The notes under the pieces were generated by a model. That model was given only the letters and a program-made list of their open reading frames with translations, was not told the origin of the DNA and made no database searches. A program made the translations under genes and the position numbers. Below are positions 41,895 to 50,086 of a stretch of 64,000 nucleotides of DNA, one piece after another. Positions within the stretch are counted from its first letter, which is position 1. Each line of letters starts with the position of its first letter. Source of the stretch: JBKBRC01 sp046292345 (GTDB lineage Bacteria > Bacteroidota > Rhodothermia > Rhodothermales > Rubricoccaceae); contig JBKBRC010000007.1 in the NCBI GenBank assembly GCA_046292345.1, positions 1 through 64,000 of the forward strand, written 5' to 3'.

Positions 41895-43006
41895 CACCAT
41901 GCCGCCTCGACGAACGCCGGCGGCACGTCCGAGGCGAGGCGCGGCGCGCCAGGCGCGTCGAGCACGACGAAGCGCAGGCCCGAGGCGTCGCGCTTCTTGT
42001 CGGTTCCCATCGCCGCGAGCACGTCCGCGTCGCCGAGCGTGCCGGGGAGCGGGGGCGTCGGGAGGCGCGCCACGAGCGCGTCGGCGCGCGCGAACGGATC
42101 GGGGAGGGGCGGCGTGGGCGGCAGACGTACGCCTGCGGCGAGCGAGGCTGAGAGGTGGAGCGCGGCGCGCATGCCGAGCGCGACTGCCTCGCCGTGCGTG
42201 ACGACGCCGTAGCCGAGCGCGCGCTCGAGCGCGTGCCCGAACGTGTGCCCGAGGTTGAGCACGGCGCGCTGCCCGAGCTCGTGCTCGTCGGCCGAGACGA
42301 CAGCGGCCTTGACGGCGGCGGCCTCGCGCACGAGGCGCGCCACGGCGGCGGCCTCGCGGGCCAGGACGGCGTCGACGTCGCGCTCGAGCGCGTCGAGCAG
42401 CGCGCCGCCCTCGAGCAGGGCGTGCTTGACAGCCTCGGCCAGGCCGCTCGCGAACTCGCGCGCGGGCAGCGTGGCGAGCGTCGCCGGGTCGGCCAGCACG
42501 AGCGCCGGCTGGTGAAAGGCGCCGATAAGGTTTTTGCCGGCGGCGTGGTTGACGCCCGTTTTGCCGCCGATGGCGCTGTCCACCTGCGCGATCACGCTCG
42601 TCGGCGCGTGGGCGAGTGGCAGGCCGCGCAGGAGCGTTGCGGCCAGAAAGCCCGCCAGGTCGCCCACGACGCCGCCGCCGAGGGCGACGACGAGCGTGCG
42701 GCGCGTCACGCCCCAGGCGAGCGCGTCGTCGTAGAGCGCGCCGAGCACATCGAGCGATTTGCTCGGCTCCCCGGGCGGCACGCGGCGCACGCGGACGTGC
42801 CAGCCGGCCTCCTCGAGGGCCGCCGCGAGCGCGCCCTCGTAGAGCGGCCCCACATGCTCGTCCGTGACGACGTAGGCGCGCTCGGGCCTGAGCCCGGCCG
42901 CATGCAGGTGGCGGGGCAGCTCGGCCAGAGGCGCGAAGTGGACGGGGTAGCCGCGCCCGTGCGGCAGGGCGACGACGACGGCGGGGAGCGGGCTCGGCAG
43001 CGGCAT
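41822..43006 (-). CDS. aroB: 3-dehydroquinate synthase
   Basis: Second step of the shikimate pathway, an NAD-dependent zinc or cobalt enzyme. 394 aa, with about 30 extra C-terminal residues. Hallmarks are GGGVVGDLAGFLAATLLRGL, PTSVIAQVDSAIGGKTGVNH and GKNLIGAFHQPALVLAD, then FASGLAEAVKHALLEGG and LGHTFGHALERALGYGVVTH that hold the metal. GTDKKRDASGLRFVVL closes the core. The C-terminal tail, with SETASETAG from a 12-bp repeat, overlaps the convergent GNAT gene by 73 bases. The ATG at 43006 gives the expected start. Confidence 0.97.
   Translation of the reverse strand: MPLPSPLPAVVVALPHGRGYPVHFAPLAELPRHLHAAGLRPERAYVVTDEHVGPLYEGALAAALEEAGWHVRVRRVPPGEPSKSLDVLGALYDDALAWGVTRRTLVVALGGGVVGDLAGFLAATLLRGLPLAHAPTSVIAQVDSAIGGKTGVNHAAGKNLIGAFHQPALVLADPATLATLPAREFASGLAEAVKHALLEGGALLDALERDVDAVLAREAAAVARLVREAAAVKAAVVSADEHELGQRAVLNLGHTFGHALERALGYGVVTHGEAVALGMRAALHLSASLAAGVRLPPTPPLPDPFARADALVARLPTPPLPGTLGDADVLAAMGTDKKRDASGLRFVVLDAPGAPRLASDVPPAFVEAAWCYARRAASETASETAGTGNVTVTE
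41853..41876. repeat. 12-bp direct repeat inside a convergent gene overlap
   Basis: Unit gccgtctccga(a/g), two copies. It is translated on both strands: SEAVSEAA in the acetyltransferase tail and SETASETA in the AroB tail. Confidence 0.85.
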
Positions 43007-43040
43007 GCTCCAAGCTAGCGGCGCCTGCGGGGCTGTGCCG

Positions 43041-43616
43041 TCACTCGCGCGAGAGGCGCACGCCGAAGCGCTGCGCGGCGTTTGCGAGCTGGCGGTTGTC
43101 GCTGAAGAAGTCGTCGAACGGACTCAGGAAAAAGTAGCGCGCGCCTGGAGGAACCGTCACGCAGGCGTCGGTGGCGTCGAAGTCCTCAGGAATGTCCGTA
43201 GCGCGGCTCTCGCTGACCGTGCGCGGCGTTACGACCGGGGTGCCCGCCGCGAGGGCGCCTGGCACGCGCTGGCGGACGTCGCCAGCGAGCAGGCGGTTGT
43301 CGGAGGAGAAGACGGCCGTTACGAGAGGGAGCCCGCGCGAGGACGCCGGCGTGCCGTCCCGAATGTCAAAGTCGCCCACGGCACGGAAGCACGCGCGGTC
43401 GCCCGGGCGCAGGCCGTAGCTGCGCAGCATACGCGGGACGGCCGCAGCGACGGGCCGGTCGTTGTGGACGCGCAGGTACGTCGGGGCCGGGTCGACGTGC
43501 AGGAAAACCGGCCCCGTCGGGGGGCGCGCGGGCGCGTCCGGGTCCGGGTCGACAATGACCGTGTCGCAAGCGGCGAGGAGCGCGAGCAGGGACAGGGCGG
43601 CGGCAAACGCGCGCAT
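43041..43616 (-). CDS. lipoprotein with a galactose-binding-like/PA-IL-like domain
   Basis: 191 aa with a lipoprotein signal (MRAFAAALSLLALLAAC, lipobox LAAC). The mature protein has two predicted beta-rich parts joined by YGLRPGDRACFRAVGDFD. The closing stretch GARYFFLSPFDDFFSDN resembles the calcium-site loop of PA-IL (LecA)-like and related galactose-binding domains, where F-L-x(2)-D-x-x-F-x-D-N appears. The earlier GLPLVTAVFSSDNRLLAGDV also suits that layout. The match is by eye and weak, so sugar binding is a hypothesis. It is the nearest gene upstream of aroB on the same strand, 34 bases away. Confidence 0.6.
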   Translation of the reverse strand: MRAFAAALSLLALLAACDTVIVDPDPDAPARPPTGPVFLHVDPAPTYLRVHNDRPVAAAVPRMLRSYGLRPGDRACFRAVGDFDIRDGTPASSRGLPLVTAVFSSDNRLLAGDVRQRVPGALAAGTPVVTPRTVSESRATDIPEDFDATDACVTVPPGARYFFLSPFDDFFSDNRQLANAAQRFGVRLSRE

Positions 43617-43823
43617 GCGCTCAGGTGGTTCAGGTTAGGAACCCGGGTCGGTGGGCGGCGCGGGTTGTCCGGGGGCCTGGAAGGATCGGTGGCAGAAAAA
43701 GTAAGCGTTTTGCTTGGCGGCTCGTGGGGTTGGCGCCGAACGACGTGCGTAGAATGCCGCCCACCCGGTGCGGCCTCGCGTGCGGGGCGCACCGTTTCCC
43801 TTCCTCCAATCCTCTCTAAACTC

Positions 43824-44300
43824 ATGGGACTGCTCAGCTTTGTACGGGACGCCGGCGCGAACCTCTTCGGGGGCGGCAAGGGCAACGAGGCCGAGGCGAT
43901 CAAGAAGGAGATCGAGAAGGCGCTCGGCTCCAACATCTCCGACGTGGCTGTGCGCTACGACAACGGCGCCGTGTCGCTCCAGGGCGAGGCCAAGAGCCAG
44001 GCTGCCAAGGAGAAGGCCGCGCTCATCGCCGGCAACGTCAAGGGCGTCGAGCGCGTGGACGACAGCGGCATCCGCGTGGCCGGCGCGCCTCAGCAGGCCG
44101 CCGAGGCTGCCGCGCAGCCCGCGGCGTCGGCGTCCGCCCAGTTCTACACGATCAAGTCGGGCGACACGCTCTCCAAGATCGCCAAGGAGTTCTACGGCGA
44201 CGCCAACGCCTACGACAAGATCTTCGAGGCCAACCGCGAGGTGATCGGCCACCCGGACAAGATCTACCCGGGCCAGCAGATTCGCATTCCGAAGGACTGA
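43824..44300 (+). CDS. BON-LysM domain protein (Kbp/YgaU-like)
   Basis: 158 aa, close to the 149 of E. coli Kbp (YgaU), a cytosolic potassium-binding protein of the same architecture. The N-terminal BON domain spans about residues 18-88 (ALGSNISDVAVRYDNGAVSL, GNVKGVERVDDSGIRV). A spacer of Ala/Gln follows, then a LysM domain from about 107 (FYTIKSGDTLSKIAKEFYGD to IYPGQQIRIPKD). The first segment, MGLLSFVRDAGANLFGGG, is not a signal peptide and matches Kbp's start. Two hairpins follow the stop. The 207-base upstream gap contains TAGAAT as a possible -10, without a clear -35. Confidence 0.9.
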   Translation: MGLLSFVRDAGANLFGGGKGNEAEAIKKEIEKALGSNISDVAVRYDNGAVSLQGEAKSQAAKEKAALIAGNVKGVERVDDSGIRVAGAPQQAAEAAAQPAASASAQFYTIKSGDTLSKIAKEFYGDANAYDKIFEANREVIGHPDKIYPGQQIRIPKD

Positions 44301-44351
44301 CCCCTGCAATCCGCGAAGACCTGCAAAAGGAGAAGACCTGCAAAAGGACCT

Positions 44352-44372
44352 GCAACCCGGAGGACGGGTTGC
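44352..44372 (+). terminator. 8-bp hairpin after the BON-LysM gene
   Basis: GCAACCCG and CGGGTTGC pair around the loop GAGGA. It is preceded by two copies of GAAGACCTGCAAAAGG about 18 bases apart and followed by the stronger UUCG hairpin at 44395. Confidence 0.5.
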
Positions 44373-44394
44373 GGCCGTCTGGCTTGCTCTGTGG

Positions 44395-44426
44395 CATGCC
44401 CCGTCGCCTTCGGGCGGCGGGGCATG
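44395..44426. terminator. 14-bp UUCG-loop hairpin between convergent genes
   Basis: CATGCCCCGTCGCC pairs with GGCGGCGGGGCATG (one G-T wobble) closed by a TTCG loop, an exceptionally stable tetraloop. It lies between the plus-strand BON-LysM gene and the stop of the minus-strand membrane protein. Only a short T stretch follows. Confidence 0.75.
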
Positions 44427-44432
44427 TTGCAT

Positions 44433-44464
44433 GAGGGCGGCGGCGCGTGAGGGCGGCGGCGCGT
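44433..44464. repeat. 16-bp tandem repeat touching a stop codon
   Basis: gagggcggcggcgcgt, two perfect copies. The second ends at the stop codon of the minus-strand four-helix membrane protein (44466-44464). Confidence 0.85.
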
Positions 44465-44934
44465 CAGGACAGCGGCGGGAACATCCGCCAGCAGAGGTAG
44501 AGCACAAGGCCCGCGCGGAGCGTCCAGGCCGCCGTGCGGATCCAGTTGGTCGCGACGAGCCGCCGGTGCGCTTCGGCGTCGAAGGCGCGTCCGAGGGCGT
44601 CGTGGAGCGGCACCTGCACGAACGCCGTCGAGGCCCAGAGGACGCCCACGAGCACGAGCCCGGTCAGCACGGCCCAGAACGGAAACGCCTCGGGGCGGTA
44701 GAGCACGAGCAGCACGGCCGTGACGAGCTCGGCCACCATGGGCGGCCCTACGACGAGCGTGATGCGCGCCTGGTGCTGCGCCTCGTAGGCGGCCCAGCCC
44801 GCCGCGCCGACGCCTGCGAAGAGCGGGTAGTGCACCAGCTGCACGATCCAGATCGCGCCGAACATGGTCAGCGTCGAGAGGACGTGGAGGAGGAAGACGA
44901 GCCGGAGCGTCTCCGGCGTAAGGAGTGCGCTCAC
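44464..44934 (-). CDS. four-helix integral membrane protein
   Basis: 156 aa from the GTG at 44934, whose bases form GTGA with the stop of the FAD oxidoreductase. Four hydrophobic segments: LRLVFLLHVLSTLTMFGAIW, ITLVVGPPMVAELVTAVLLV, FWAVLTGLVLVGVLWASTAF and AAWTLRAGLVLYLCW. The conserved-looking W-I-V-Q-L-V-H-Y-P-L-F and VPLHDALGRAFD segments on the loops suggest a family of unknown function. Coupling to the oxidoreductase implies a membrane partner or electron route for it. A longer upstream frame without membrane features was rejected. Confidence 0.75.
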   Translation of the reverse strand: MSALLTPETLRLVFLLHVLSTLTMFGAIWIVQLVHYPLFAGVGAAGWAAYEAQHQARITLVVGPPMVAELVTAVLLVLYRPEAFPFWAVLTGLVLVGVLWASTAFVQVPLHDALGRAFDAEAHRRLVATNWIRTAAWTLRAGLVLYLCWRMFPPLS

Positions 44935-46208
44935 GGTGCGTGGGTGCCGTTGGGCCGGCCGGGCCGGACGATCCCGAGGTCGGCGAGTACGGCCTCGGCG
45001 GCGTGGCGCCCGGCCACGAGCGCGCCGTTGATGGAGCCGTTGCGGCGGTGGTCTCCGGCTACGTAGCGGCCCTCGCCCAGGCGGAGCGCGCGCTCGGGCG
45101 GCTCGAGCGAGAGCTGCGCCGGGAGCGCGTGCAGGATGCGGTAGGCGCGCAGGAAGCGCCAGGCGTCCGTCTGCGGGCCGAACCACGAGCGTAAGTGCGC
45201 CCGCGCGCTGCGCTCAGCCTCCGCGTCGCTCTGCGCCGGATTGCCGACGATGGTCGCGGAGACGAGCGCCTGCCCGGCCGGCGCATACGTCGGCGCGACG
45301 TTGGTCAGCACCTGCGCGTTGTTGACCGGCCCGCGCCCCTCGCCGTCGAGCAGCAGCAGCGGGTCCTCGAGCGGTGGGGCCTCGGCGGCCCAGTAGAGGC
45401 AGAGCGTGCTGCGCGAGGCGGGCGGGCCGAGTCCCGGCAGCAGGTATGCCGCCTCCGGCCCGTCGGTGGCCACGACGACGGCGCGCGCGCGGACCGCCTC
45501 GCGGTCTTCGAAGCGTACCTCGCCGTTCTGGATCGCCGCCGCGCGGGCGTTCAGGTGGAGCGTGCCCGGCGGGAGCGCCGCGGCCAGTTGCTCCGGAAGC
45601 GCCTGCATGCCGCCGGCGGGCAGCGCGGCGGCGCCCTCGCTGAACATGCGGAAGTAGAACTCGAAGGCGCGGCTCGAGGTGCCGAGCTCGCGGTCGAGCA
45701 GCACGCCGCCGAGGAAGGGGCGAAAGAACTGCTCGATCATGCGCTCCGAGAAGCCGTAGCGGTGGCGGAGCGCCTCGAGCGTGCTCGTCTCGGGCCGGAA
45801 CCAGATCTCCTCGGGGCGCCCGGCGCGGACGCGCTGCCGCAGGCGCAGCACGCGCAGCTTGTCGGCGAGCGTTCCCACGGGCGCGGCGGCCGAGAGCAGC
45901 GCCGCCGACGGCTCGCGGAACGGGTCTGAGACGCGCGCGAAGCCGTGGCGCGTGCGTACGAGCGCGCCCGGCGCGAACGCGCGCAGGTCAAGCGCGTCGT
46001 AGTCGAACACGCGCCGGGCCTCGGGGTAGGCCGTCAGCAGGACCTGGAAGCCGCGGTCGAGCAGGAAGCCGTCCTCACGGTCGGTGCGGATGCGCCCGCC
46101 GGGCGCGTCGGCGGCGTCGTAGAGGGCGAACGGGACGCCCTCGGTGGCCAGGCGCCGCGCGCAGGCCAGCCCCGCAAGACCGGCGCCGATGATGACGACG
46201 TCGGTCAT
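44931..46208 (-). CDS. NAD(P)/FAD-dependent amine-oxidase-type oxidoreductase
   Basis: 425-aa flavoprotein. It opens MTDVVIIGAGLAGLACARRL (Rossmann GxGxxG), followed by GGRIRTDREDGFLLDRGFQV, the FAD contact typical of the phytoene desaturase/protoporphyrinogen oxidase/amine oxidase superfamily. The C-terminal RYVAGDHRRNGSINGALVAG is the last FAD-binding segment. No signal peptide. The substrate is not evident. It overlaps the preceding secreted protein gene by 4 bases (ATGA) and the next membrane protein gene by 4 bases (GTGA), so three genes form a coupled unit. Relatives occur in photolyase-linked light-response clusters, as here. Confidence 0.88.
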   Translation of the reverse strand: MTDVVIIGAGLAGLACARRLATEGVPFALYDAADAPGGRIRTDREDGFLLDRGFQVLLTAYPEARRVFDYDALDLRAFAPGALVRTRHGFARVSDPFREPSAALLSAAAPVGTLADKLRVLRLRQRVRAGRPEEIWFRPETSTLEALRHRYGFSERMIEQFFRPFLGGVLLDRELGTSSRAFEFYFRMFSEGAAALPAGGMQALPEQLAAALPPGTLHLNARAAAIQNGEVRFEDREAVRARAVVVATDGPEAAYLLPGLGPPASRSTLCLYWAAEAPPLEDPLLLLDGEGRGPVNNAQVLTNVAPTYAPAGQALVSATIVGNPAQSDAEAERSARAHLRSWFGPQTDAWRFLRAYRILHALPAQLSLEPPERALRLGEGRYVAGDHRRNGSINGALVAGRHAAEAVLADLGIVRPGRPNGTHAP

Positions 46209-46879
46209 GGCGCCTCGGCGCGGGCGCCAGCGGAGGTCGCGGCGGCGGCCACGGAGGGCGCCCCGTCGCACGCCGAGGCGAGCCCGGCGCCCGACTCGGC
46301 GTAGAACACGGGCGCGTCGGCGCCGAGCGGCGTCACGCGGACGTCCGGGCGCACGACGCCTTCGGGCTGCGCCGGCACGACGCACAGCGCTCCGAAGGCA
46401 CGCTCGACACGGTACGTGCCGGCTACAGCGTAGGGGAGCACGGTGCCGCCGGCCTCGGGCGCGCGGGCGCGCGTGATCTCGTGTTGCACGTCGTAGCGCC
46501 CGTCGGGACGCGCCTCGAGCGTGATCTCGAAGCGCGTCCGGTCCGGCGTGTACGGGTCGGTGGGGAGCGGCTCGGCGGTGATCTGCACGCCTGCGCCGCG
46601 TGGCGCGACGGCGATCGTGCGGAGCGAGAGCGCGCGGGCGCCGGCGCGCTCGGCCTCGGCGTCGCCGAGCAGGCCGAAGGGCGAGGCCGGGAAGGCGCCG
46701 TCGCGCGCGTGGATGCGGGCCGCGGCCGTGGCGAGGCGGCCTATCTGCGCGAGGTCGGCGCGGAACGTCTCGGCCACGGGCGCGAGCGCCGGGTCGTTGG
46801 CGGGGGGCGAGGCGGAGGGCTGTGCGGCGGCAGGGGCAACGCCGGCAGCGATCAGGGCGAGGCAGAGAAGGGCTCGCAT
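46205..46879 (-). CDS. secreted hypothetical protein
   Basis: 224 aa with a signal peptide (MRALLCLALIAAGVAPAAAQ) cleaved near residue 20. The mature part has a helical opening (PVAETFRADLAQIGRLATAA) and a beta-rich second half (VQITAEPLPTDPYTPD, RFEITLEARPDGRYDVQHEI). Two cysteines occur near the end (ALCVVPA and SACDGA) and could form a disulphide. No domain recognised. It starts 14 bases after the SRPBCC-epimerase gene and its stop overlaps the oxidoreductase start (ATGA), so it belongs to that transcript. Confidence 0.75.
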   Translation of the reverse strand: MRALLCLALIAAGVAPAAAQPSASPPANDPALAPVAETFRADLAQIGRLATAAARIHARDGAFPASPFGLLGDAEAERAGARALSLRTIAVAPRGAGVQITAEPLPTDPYTPDRTRFEITLEARPDGRYDVQHEITRARAPEAGGTVLPYAVAGTYRVERAFGALCVVPAQPEGVVRPDVRVTPLGADAPVFYAESGAGLASACDGAPSVAAAATSAGARAEAP

Positions 46880-46892
46880 GGCGCGGAGGAGG

Positions 46893-48338
46893 TCAGTCGG
46901 GCGAGTGGGCGAACGCAGTGCCCTCGGGCGGGCCGAGGCGGCCGTACAGGTGCCGGAGCGCGGTTTCGAGCACAGGATACGCGAACGAGAAGCCGGAGGC
47001 CGTGAGCCGCGCAGGGACCATGCGTGCTGAGGCGAGCAGGACCGCGTCGGCCTGCTCCCCGGCGAGCGCGCGGAGCGCCGGGGCGGGGACGCCGGCCAGC
47101 GCCGGGCGCCGCAGCACGCGCGCGAGCGTGCGTACGACGGTCCGGGCCGTCGCCGGGGCGGGGGCCGCAAGGTTGACCGGCCCGCAGAGGTCCTCGGTGC
47201 GCAGCAGGTGGAGGAGCGCATACGCCAGATCGTCCAGCGCGATCCAGGGCCAGAACGCCGCGCCGTCGCCGGGCCAGGCGCCGAGCCCGGCCTGCACGAC
47301 CGGCCCGAGCCGCGCCAGCGCACCTCCGGCAGGCGAGAGCACGATCCCGATGCGCGCGTGGATGATGCGGAGGCCGGCCGCCTCAGCGTCTTCGGTGGCC
47401 GCCTCCCAGGCGCGGCACACGTCGGCGAGGAAGCCGTCGCCCGGGGGCGCGTCTTCGGGGAGCAGGTCTGCTCCGCGCGTGCCGTAGTAGCCGCTCGCCG
47501 AAGCCGAGACGAGCAGGCGCGGGCGGGGCTCGAGCAGCGCCAGCGCGCGCGCGAGCAGGCGGGTGCCCCGCGCGCGGCTCTCCCAGATGCGGCGCTTCTT
47601 CCGGGCCGTCCAGCGCAGCCCGAAGACGGGCTCGCCGGCCAGGTGGACGACCGCCTCCGGCGCCGCCTGTGCGAGCCCGCCCAGGTCGATCTCGTCGGCC
47701 TCGGGGTTCCAGTAGACGGCGCGCTCGAGCGGGCCGCGGTTGAGGCGGACGGCCTCGCCGCGCGAGCGCACGAGGCGCACCACGCGGTGTCCGCCCGTGG
47801 TGAGCAGCGCCGCGAGCGCGCGCCCGACGAGTCCCGAGGCGCCCGTGACGGCAACGGTCATGGGCGCTGCGCCGGCCCCGGCGGCGTGCCGCGCGAGGTC
47901 GGCGCGGGTGACGCGGTGGCGGTAGGCGAAGAGGCGCTCGAGCTCGGCGCGCGCGAGGCCGCTGGCGAGCGGGGCCGTCACAGCCGCCGCCGGGAGCGCA
48001 TAGGCGACGGCGTCCTTGAGCACGGAGGCTCCCGGCGTGGCTGCCGGCATCATGCGGTGCTCGTGTCGCCAGCGCCCGAACGGCCCCTCGAGCTGCCGGT
48101 CGGCGAAGCCGAGCTCGCCCGACGGGAGCGCCTCGTGCTCGGCCACCCAGCGCACCGAGGCCGGCCCGACGCCCAGGCGGAGCACGGCGCGCTGCCCCGG
48201 ACCGATCCCCTCGAAGTGCTCGAGCGCGACCGGCTGCCACGGCGGCGTGAGACGCTCGAACGCGCCTGGCCGTGCGTGCCAGTCGGCGAGCGCCTCGGGC
48301 GAGACGGGTAGGGGCGTGCGGGCAACGAAGCGGGGCAT
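46893..48338 (-). CDS. SRPBCC domain-TIGR01777 NAD-dependent epimerase fusion
   Basis: 481 aa with two parts. The first 150 residues form an SRPBCC (START-like) ligand-binding domain (WHARPGAFERLTPPWQPVAL, GPFGRWRHEHRMMPA). The second part is a TIGR01777/YfcH-type Rossmann protein (MTVAVTGASGLVGRALAALL near residue 160, then LAGEPVFGLRWTARKKRRIW and LLVSASASGYYGTRG). This architecture is known in bacteria, often near photolyases. Substrate unknown. It is the first gene after the photolyase, separated by a 16-bp repeat tract and an assembly gap. Confidence 0.9.
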   Translation of the reverse strand: MPRFVARTPLPVSPEALADWHARPGAFERLTPPWQPVALEHFEGIGPGQRAVLRLGVGPASVRWVAEHEALPSGELGFADRQLEGPFGRWRHEHRMMPAATPGASVLKDAVAYALPAAAVTAPLASGLARAELERLFAYRHRVTRADLARHAAGAGAAPMTVAVTGASGLVGRALAALLTTGGHRVVRLVRSRGEAVRLNRGPLERAVYWNPEADEIDLGGLAQAAPEAVVHLAGEPVFGLRWTARKKRRIWESRARGTRLLARALALLEPRPRLLVSASASGYYGTRGADLLPEDAPPGDGFLADVCRAWEAATEDAEAAGLRIIHARIGIVLSPAGGALARLGPVVQAGLGAWPGDGAAFWPWIALDDLAYALLHLLRTEDLCGPVNLAAPAPATARTVVRTLARVLRRPALAGVPAPALRALAGEQADAVLLASARMVPARLTASGFSFAYPVLETALRHLYGRLGPPEGTAFAHSPD

Positions 48339-48341
48339 GTC

Positions 48342-48421
48342 GGATCGGTCGCGGAGGGGATCGGTCGCGGAGGGGATCGGTCGCGGAGGGGATCAGTCGC
48401 GGAGGGGATCAGTCGCGGAGG
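48342..48421. repeat. 16-bp tandem repeat, 5 copies, between the photolyase and SRPBCC-epimerase genes
   Basis: Unit ggatcggtcgcggagg three times, then ggatcagtcgcggagg twice. After the gap, four copies (two of each form) recur at 48579-48642, and the photolyase stop codon is in the last. The true array is probably five copies once the gap duplication is collapsed. Confidence 0.9.
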
Positions 48422-48478
48422 GAGTGGAGGGCGTCGAGCGCGCGCTTGCGGGCCCTGGCGTGGTCCACGAGGGGCCGA

Positions 48479-48578
48479 NNNNNNNNNNNNNNNNNNNNNN
48501 NNNNNNNNNNNNNNNNNNNNNNNNNNNNNNNNNNNNNNNNNNNNNNNNNNNNNNNNNNNNNNNNNNNNNNNNNNNNNN
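48479..48578. other. assembly gap of 100 N flanked by identical 121-bp sequence
   Basis: Positions 48358-48478 and 48579-48699 are identical over 121 bp, including the last codons of the photolyase gene. Two contigs that overlap by exactly 121 bp were probably joined with a fixed 100-N spacer instead of merged. Sequence at 48409-48478 is thus a duplicate of the photolyase 3' end and not a separate gene. Confidence 0.9.
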
Positions 48579-48629
48579 GGATCGGTCGCGGAGGGGATCG
48601 GTCGCGGAGGGGATCAGTCGCGGAGGGGA

Positions 48630-50084
48630 TCAGTCGCGGAGGGAGTGGAGGGCGTCGAGCGCGCGCTTGCGGGCCCTGGCGTGGTCCACGAGGGGCCGAG
48701 GGTACGTCTCGCCGAGCGCGACGCCGGCGCGGCGGAGCACGTCCGGCGGAGCCTCCCAGGGGCGGTGGATGAACCTGGCCGGCACGTTGCCCAGTTCGGG
48801 TAGCCAGTGGCGGACGAACGTGCCTTCGGGGTCGAACTTCTCGCCCTGCGCGACAGGGTTGAAGATGCGGAAGAACGGCTGCGCGTCCGCGCCCGAGCCG
48901 GCCGACCACTGCCAGCCGAGGCTGTTCGAGGCCAGGTCGCCGTCGCAGAGCGTGTCCCAGAACCACGCCGCGCCGTCCTGCCAGCGCACGAGGAGGTCTT
49001 TGGTCAGGAACGACGCCGCGATCATCCGGAGGCGGTTGTGCATCCACCCGAGCGCCCATAGCTGGCGCATGGCGGCGTCGACGACGGGGTAGCCCGTGCG
49101 GCCGCGCTGCCATGCCGCGAGGCCCTCGGGGTCGTCGCGCCACGGGAGCGCCTCGTAGCGCGCGTCGAGCGGCGCGTGGTCGGTATGGGGGAAGTGATGC
49201 AGGATGTGGTAGCTGAACTCGCGCCAGCCGATCTCGGCGAGGAAGACGTCGGCGGCGGCGCGCATGGGGCCGTTCCGCACCCAGTCGTTTACGGCGTGCC
49301 AGACCTGGCGCGGGCTGATCTCGCCCCAGCGCAGGTGTGGCGAGAGCTCGGAGGAGCCGCGCGCGGCGGGGACGTTCCGGGCCTCTGGGTAGCGAACGAG
49401 CGCCTCGTCCAGGAAGCGCGCGAGGCGGTCGTGGGCGCCGGCCTCGCCGGGCCGCCAGTGAGCCCGCATGGCGCCGGCCCAGTCCACACCGTCCTGCGCC
49501 TCGGGTGCGAGGCCGAGCGCGGCGAGCGGCACGCTCTCGGGCCAGGCGGCGGGCGCGCGCGTGGCGCCGAGGCGCGGTACCGGAAGCGGCGCCGGCGGGT
49601 CGAGCGCGGCCGAGAGCTTGCGCCAGAAGGGGGTGAACACGCGGTAGGGGCCGCCCGAGCCGGTCCGGACCTCGTCCGGCGCGTGGAGCAGGTGGCCGGC
49701 GAAGGCGCGCACGTCCAGCCCGTCCTCGCGCAGGGCGGCCGCCGTCTCGGCGTCGCGGCGGGCGAGGTGGGGCTCGGGCGCGGACGAGAACACGACCCGG
49801 TCGGCGCCGGCTTCGCGGGCGAGCGTGCGCAGCGCCTCGGCCGTGGAGCCGCGGCGGAGAACGAGCCGCAGGCCACGCCCGGCCAGGTCCTGCCCGAGCG
49901 CCTCGAGCGAGGCGCCGAGCCACCAGCGGTGCGCCCCGCCGGGGGGCCAGGGCGCTTCCTCCTCCGGTGCCCAGACGAACACGGGCACGACGGGCGTACC
50001 CTCGCGCGCGGCGGCGTGTGCGAGCGGGGCGTGGTCGGCGAGGCGGAGGTCGCGCCGGAACCAGACGAGTGTGGCGCCGGCCAT
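48630..50084 (-). CDS. deoxyribodipyrimidine photolyase/cryptochrome family
   Basis: Blue-light flavoenzyme that splits pyrimidine dimers. 484 aa, the usual class I length. The N-terminal antenna domain starts LVWFRRDLRLADHAPLAHAA. The FAD domain shows ELSPHLRWGEISPRQVW, IGWREFSYHILHHFPH, GRTGYPVVDAAMRQLWALGW, MHNRLRMIAASFLTKDLLVR and CDGDLASNSLGWQW, with the tryptophans of the electron chain in place. It is complete despite the downstream gap, because the frame ends at a TGA inside the 16-bp repeat. It is two bases from the SDR gene upstream. CPD versus other photolyase class is not resolved. Confidence 0.95.
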   Translation of the reverse strand: MAGATLVWFRRDLRLADHAPLAHAAAREGTPVVPVFVWAPEEEAPWPPGGAHRWWLGASLEALGQDLAGRGLRLVLRRGSTAEALRTLAREAGADRVVFSSAPEPHLARRDAETAAALREDGLDVRAFAGHLLHAPDEVRTGSGGPYRVFTPFWRKLSAALDPPAPLPVPRLGATRAPAAWPESVPLAALGLAPEAQDGVDWAGAMRAHWRPGEAGAHDRLARFLDEALVRYPEARNVPAARGSSELSPHLRWGEISPRQVWHAVNDWVRNGPMRAAADVFLAEIGWREFSYHILHHFPHTDHAPLDARYEALPWRDDPEGLAAWQRGRTGYPVVDAAMRQLWALGWMHNRLRMIAASFLTKDLLVRWQDGAAWFWDTLCDGDLASNSLGWQWSAGSGADAQPFFRIFNPVAQGEKFDPEGTFVRHWLPELGNVPARFIHRPWEAPPDVLRRAGVALGETYPRPLVDHARARKRALDALHSLRD

Positions 50085-50086
50085 CG

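Noticed and set aside
43690..43760. Promoter of the BON-LysM gene with TTGGCG and TAGAAT
   Set aside because: The spacer is only 14 bases, too short for a standard sigma-70 promoter.
48409..48478. A second partial photolyase gene left of the gap
   Set aside because: It is identical to the true photolyase 3' end after the gap and is part of the 121-bp duplicated contig overlap.
48342..48642. CRISPR array
   Set aside because: The 16-bp units are directly adjacent with no spacers, and there are no cas genes.
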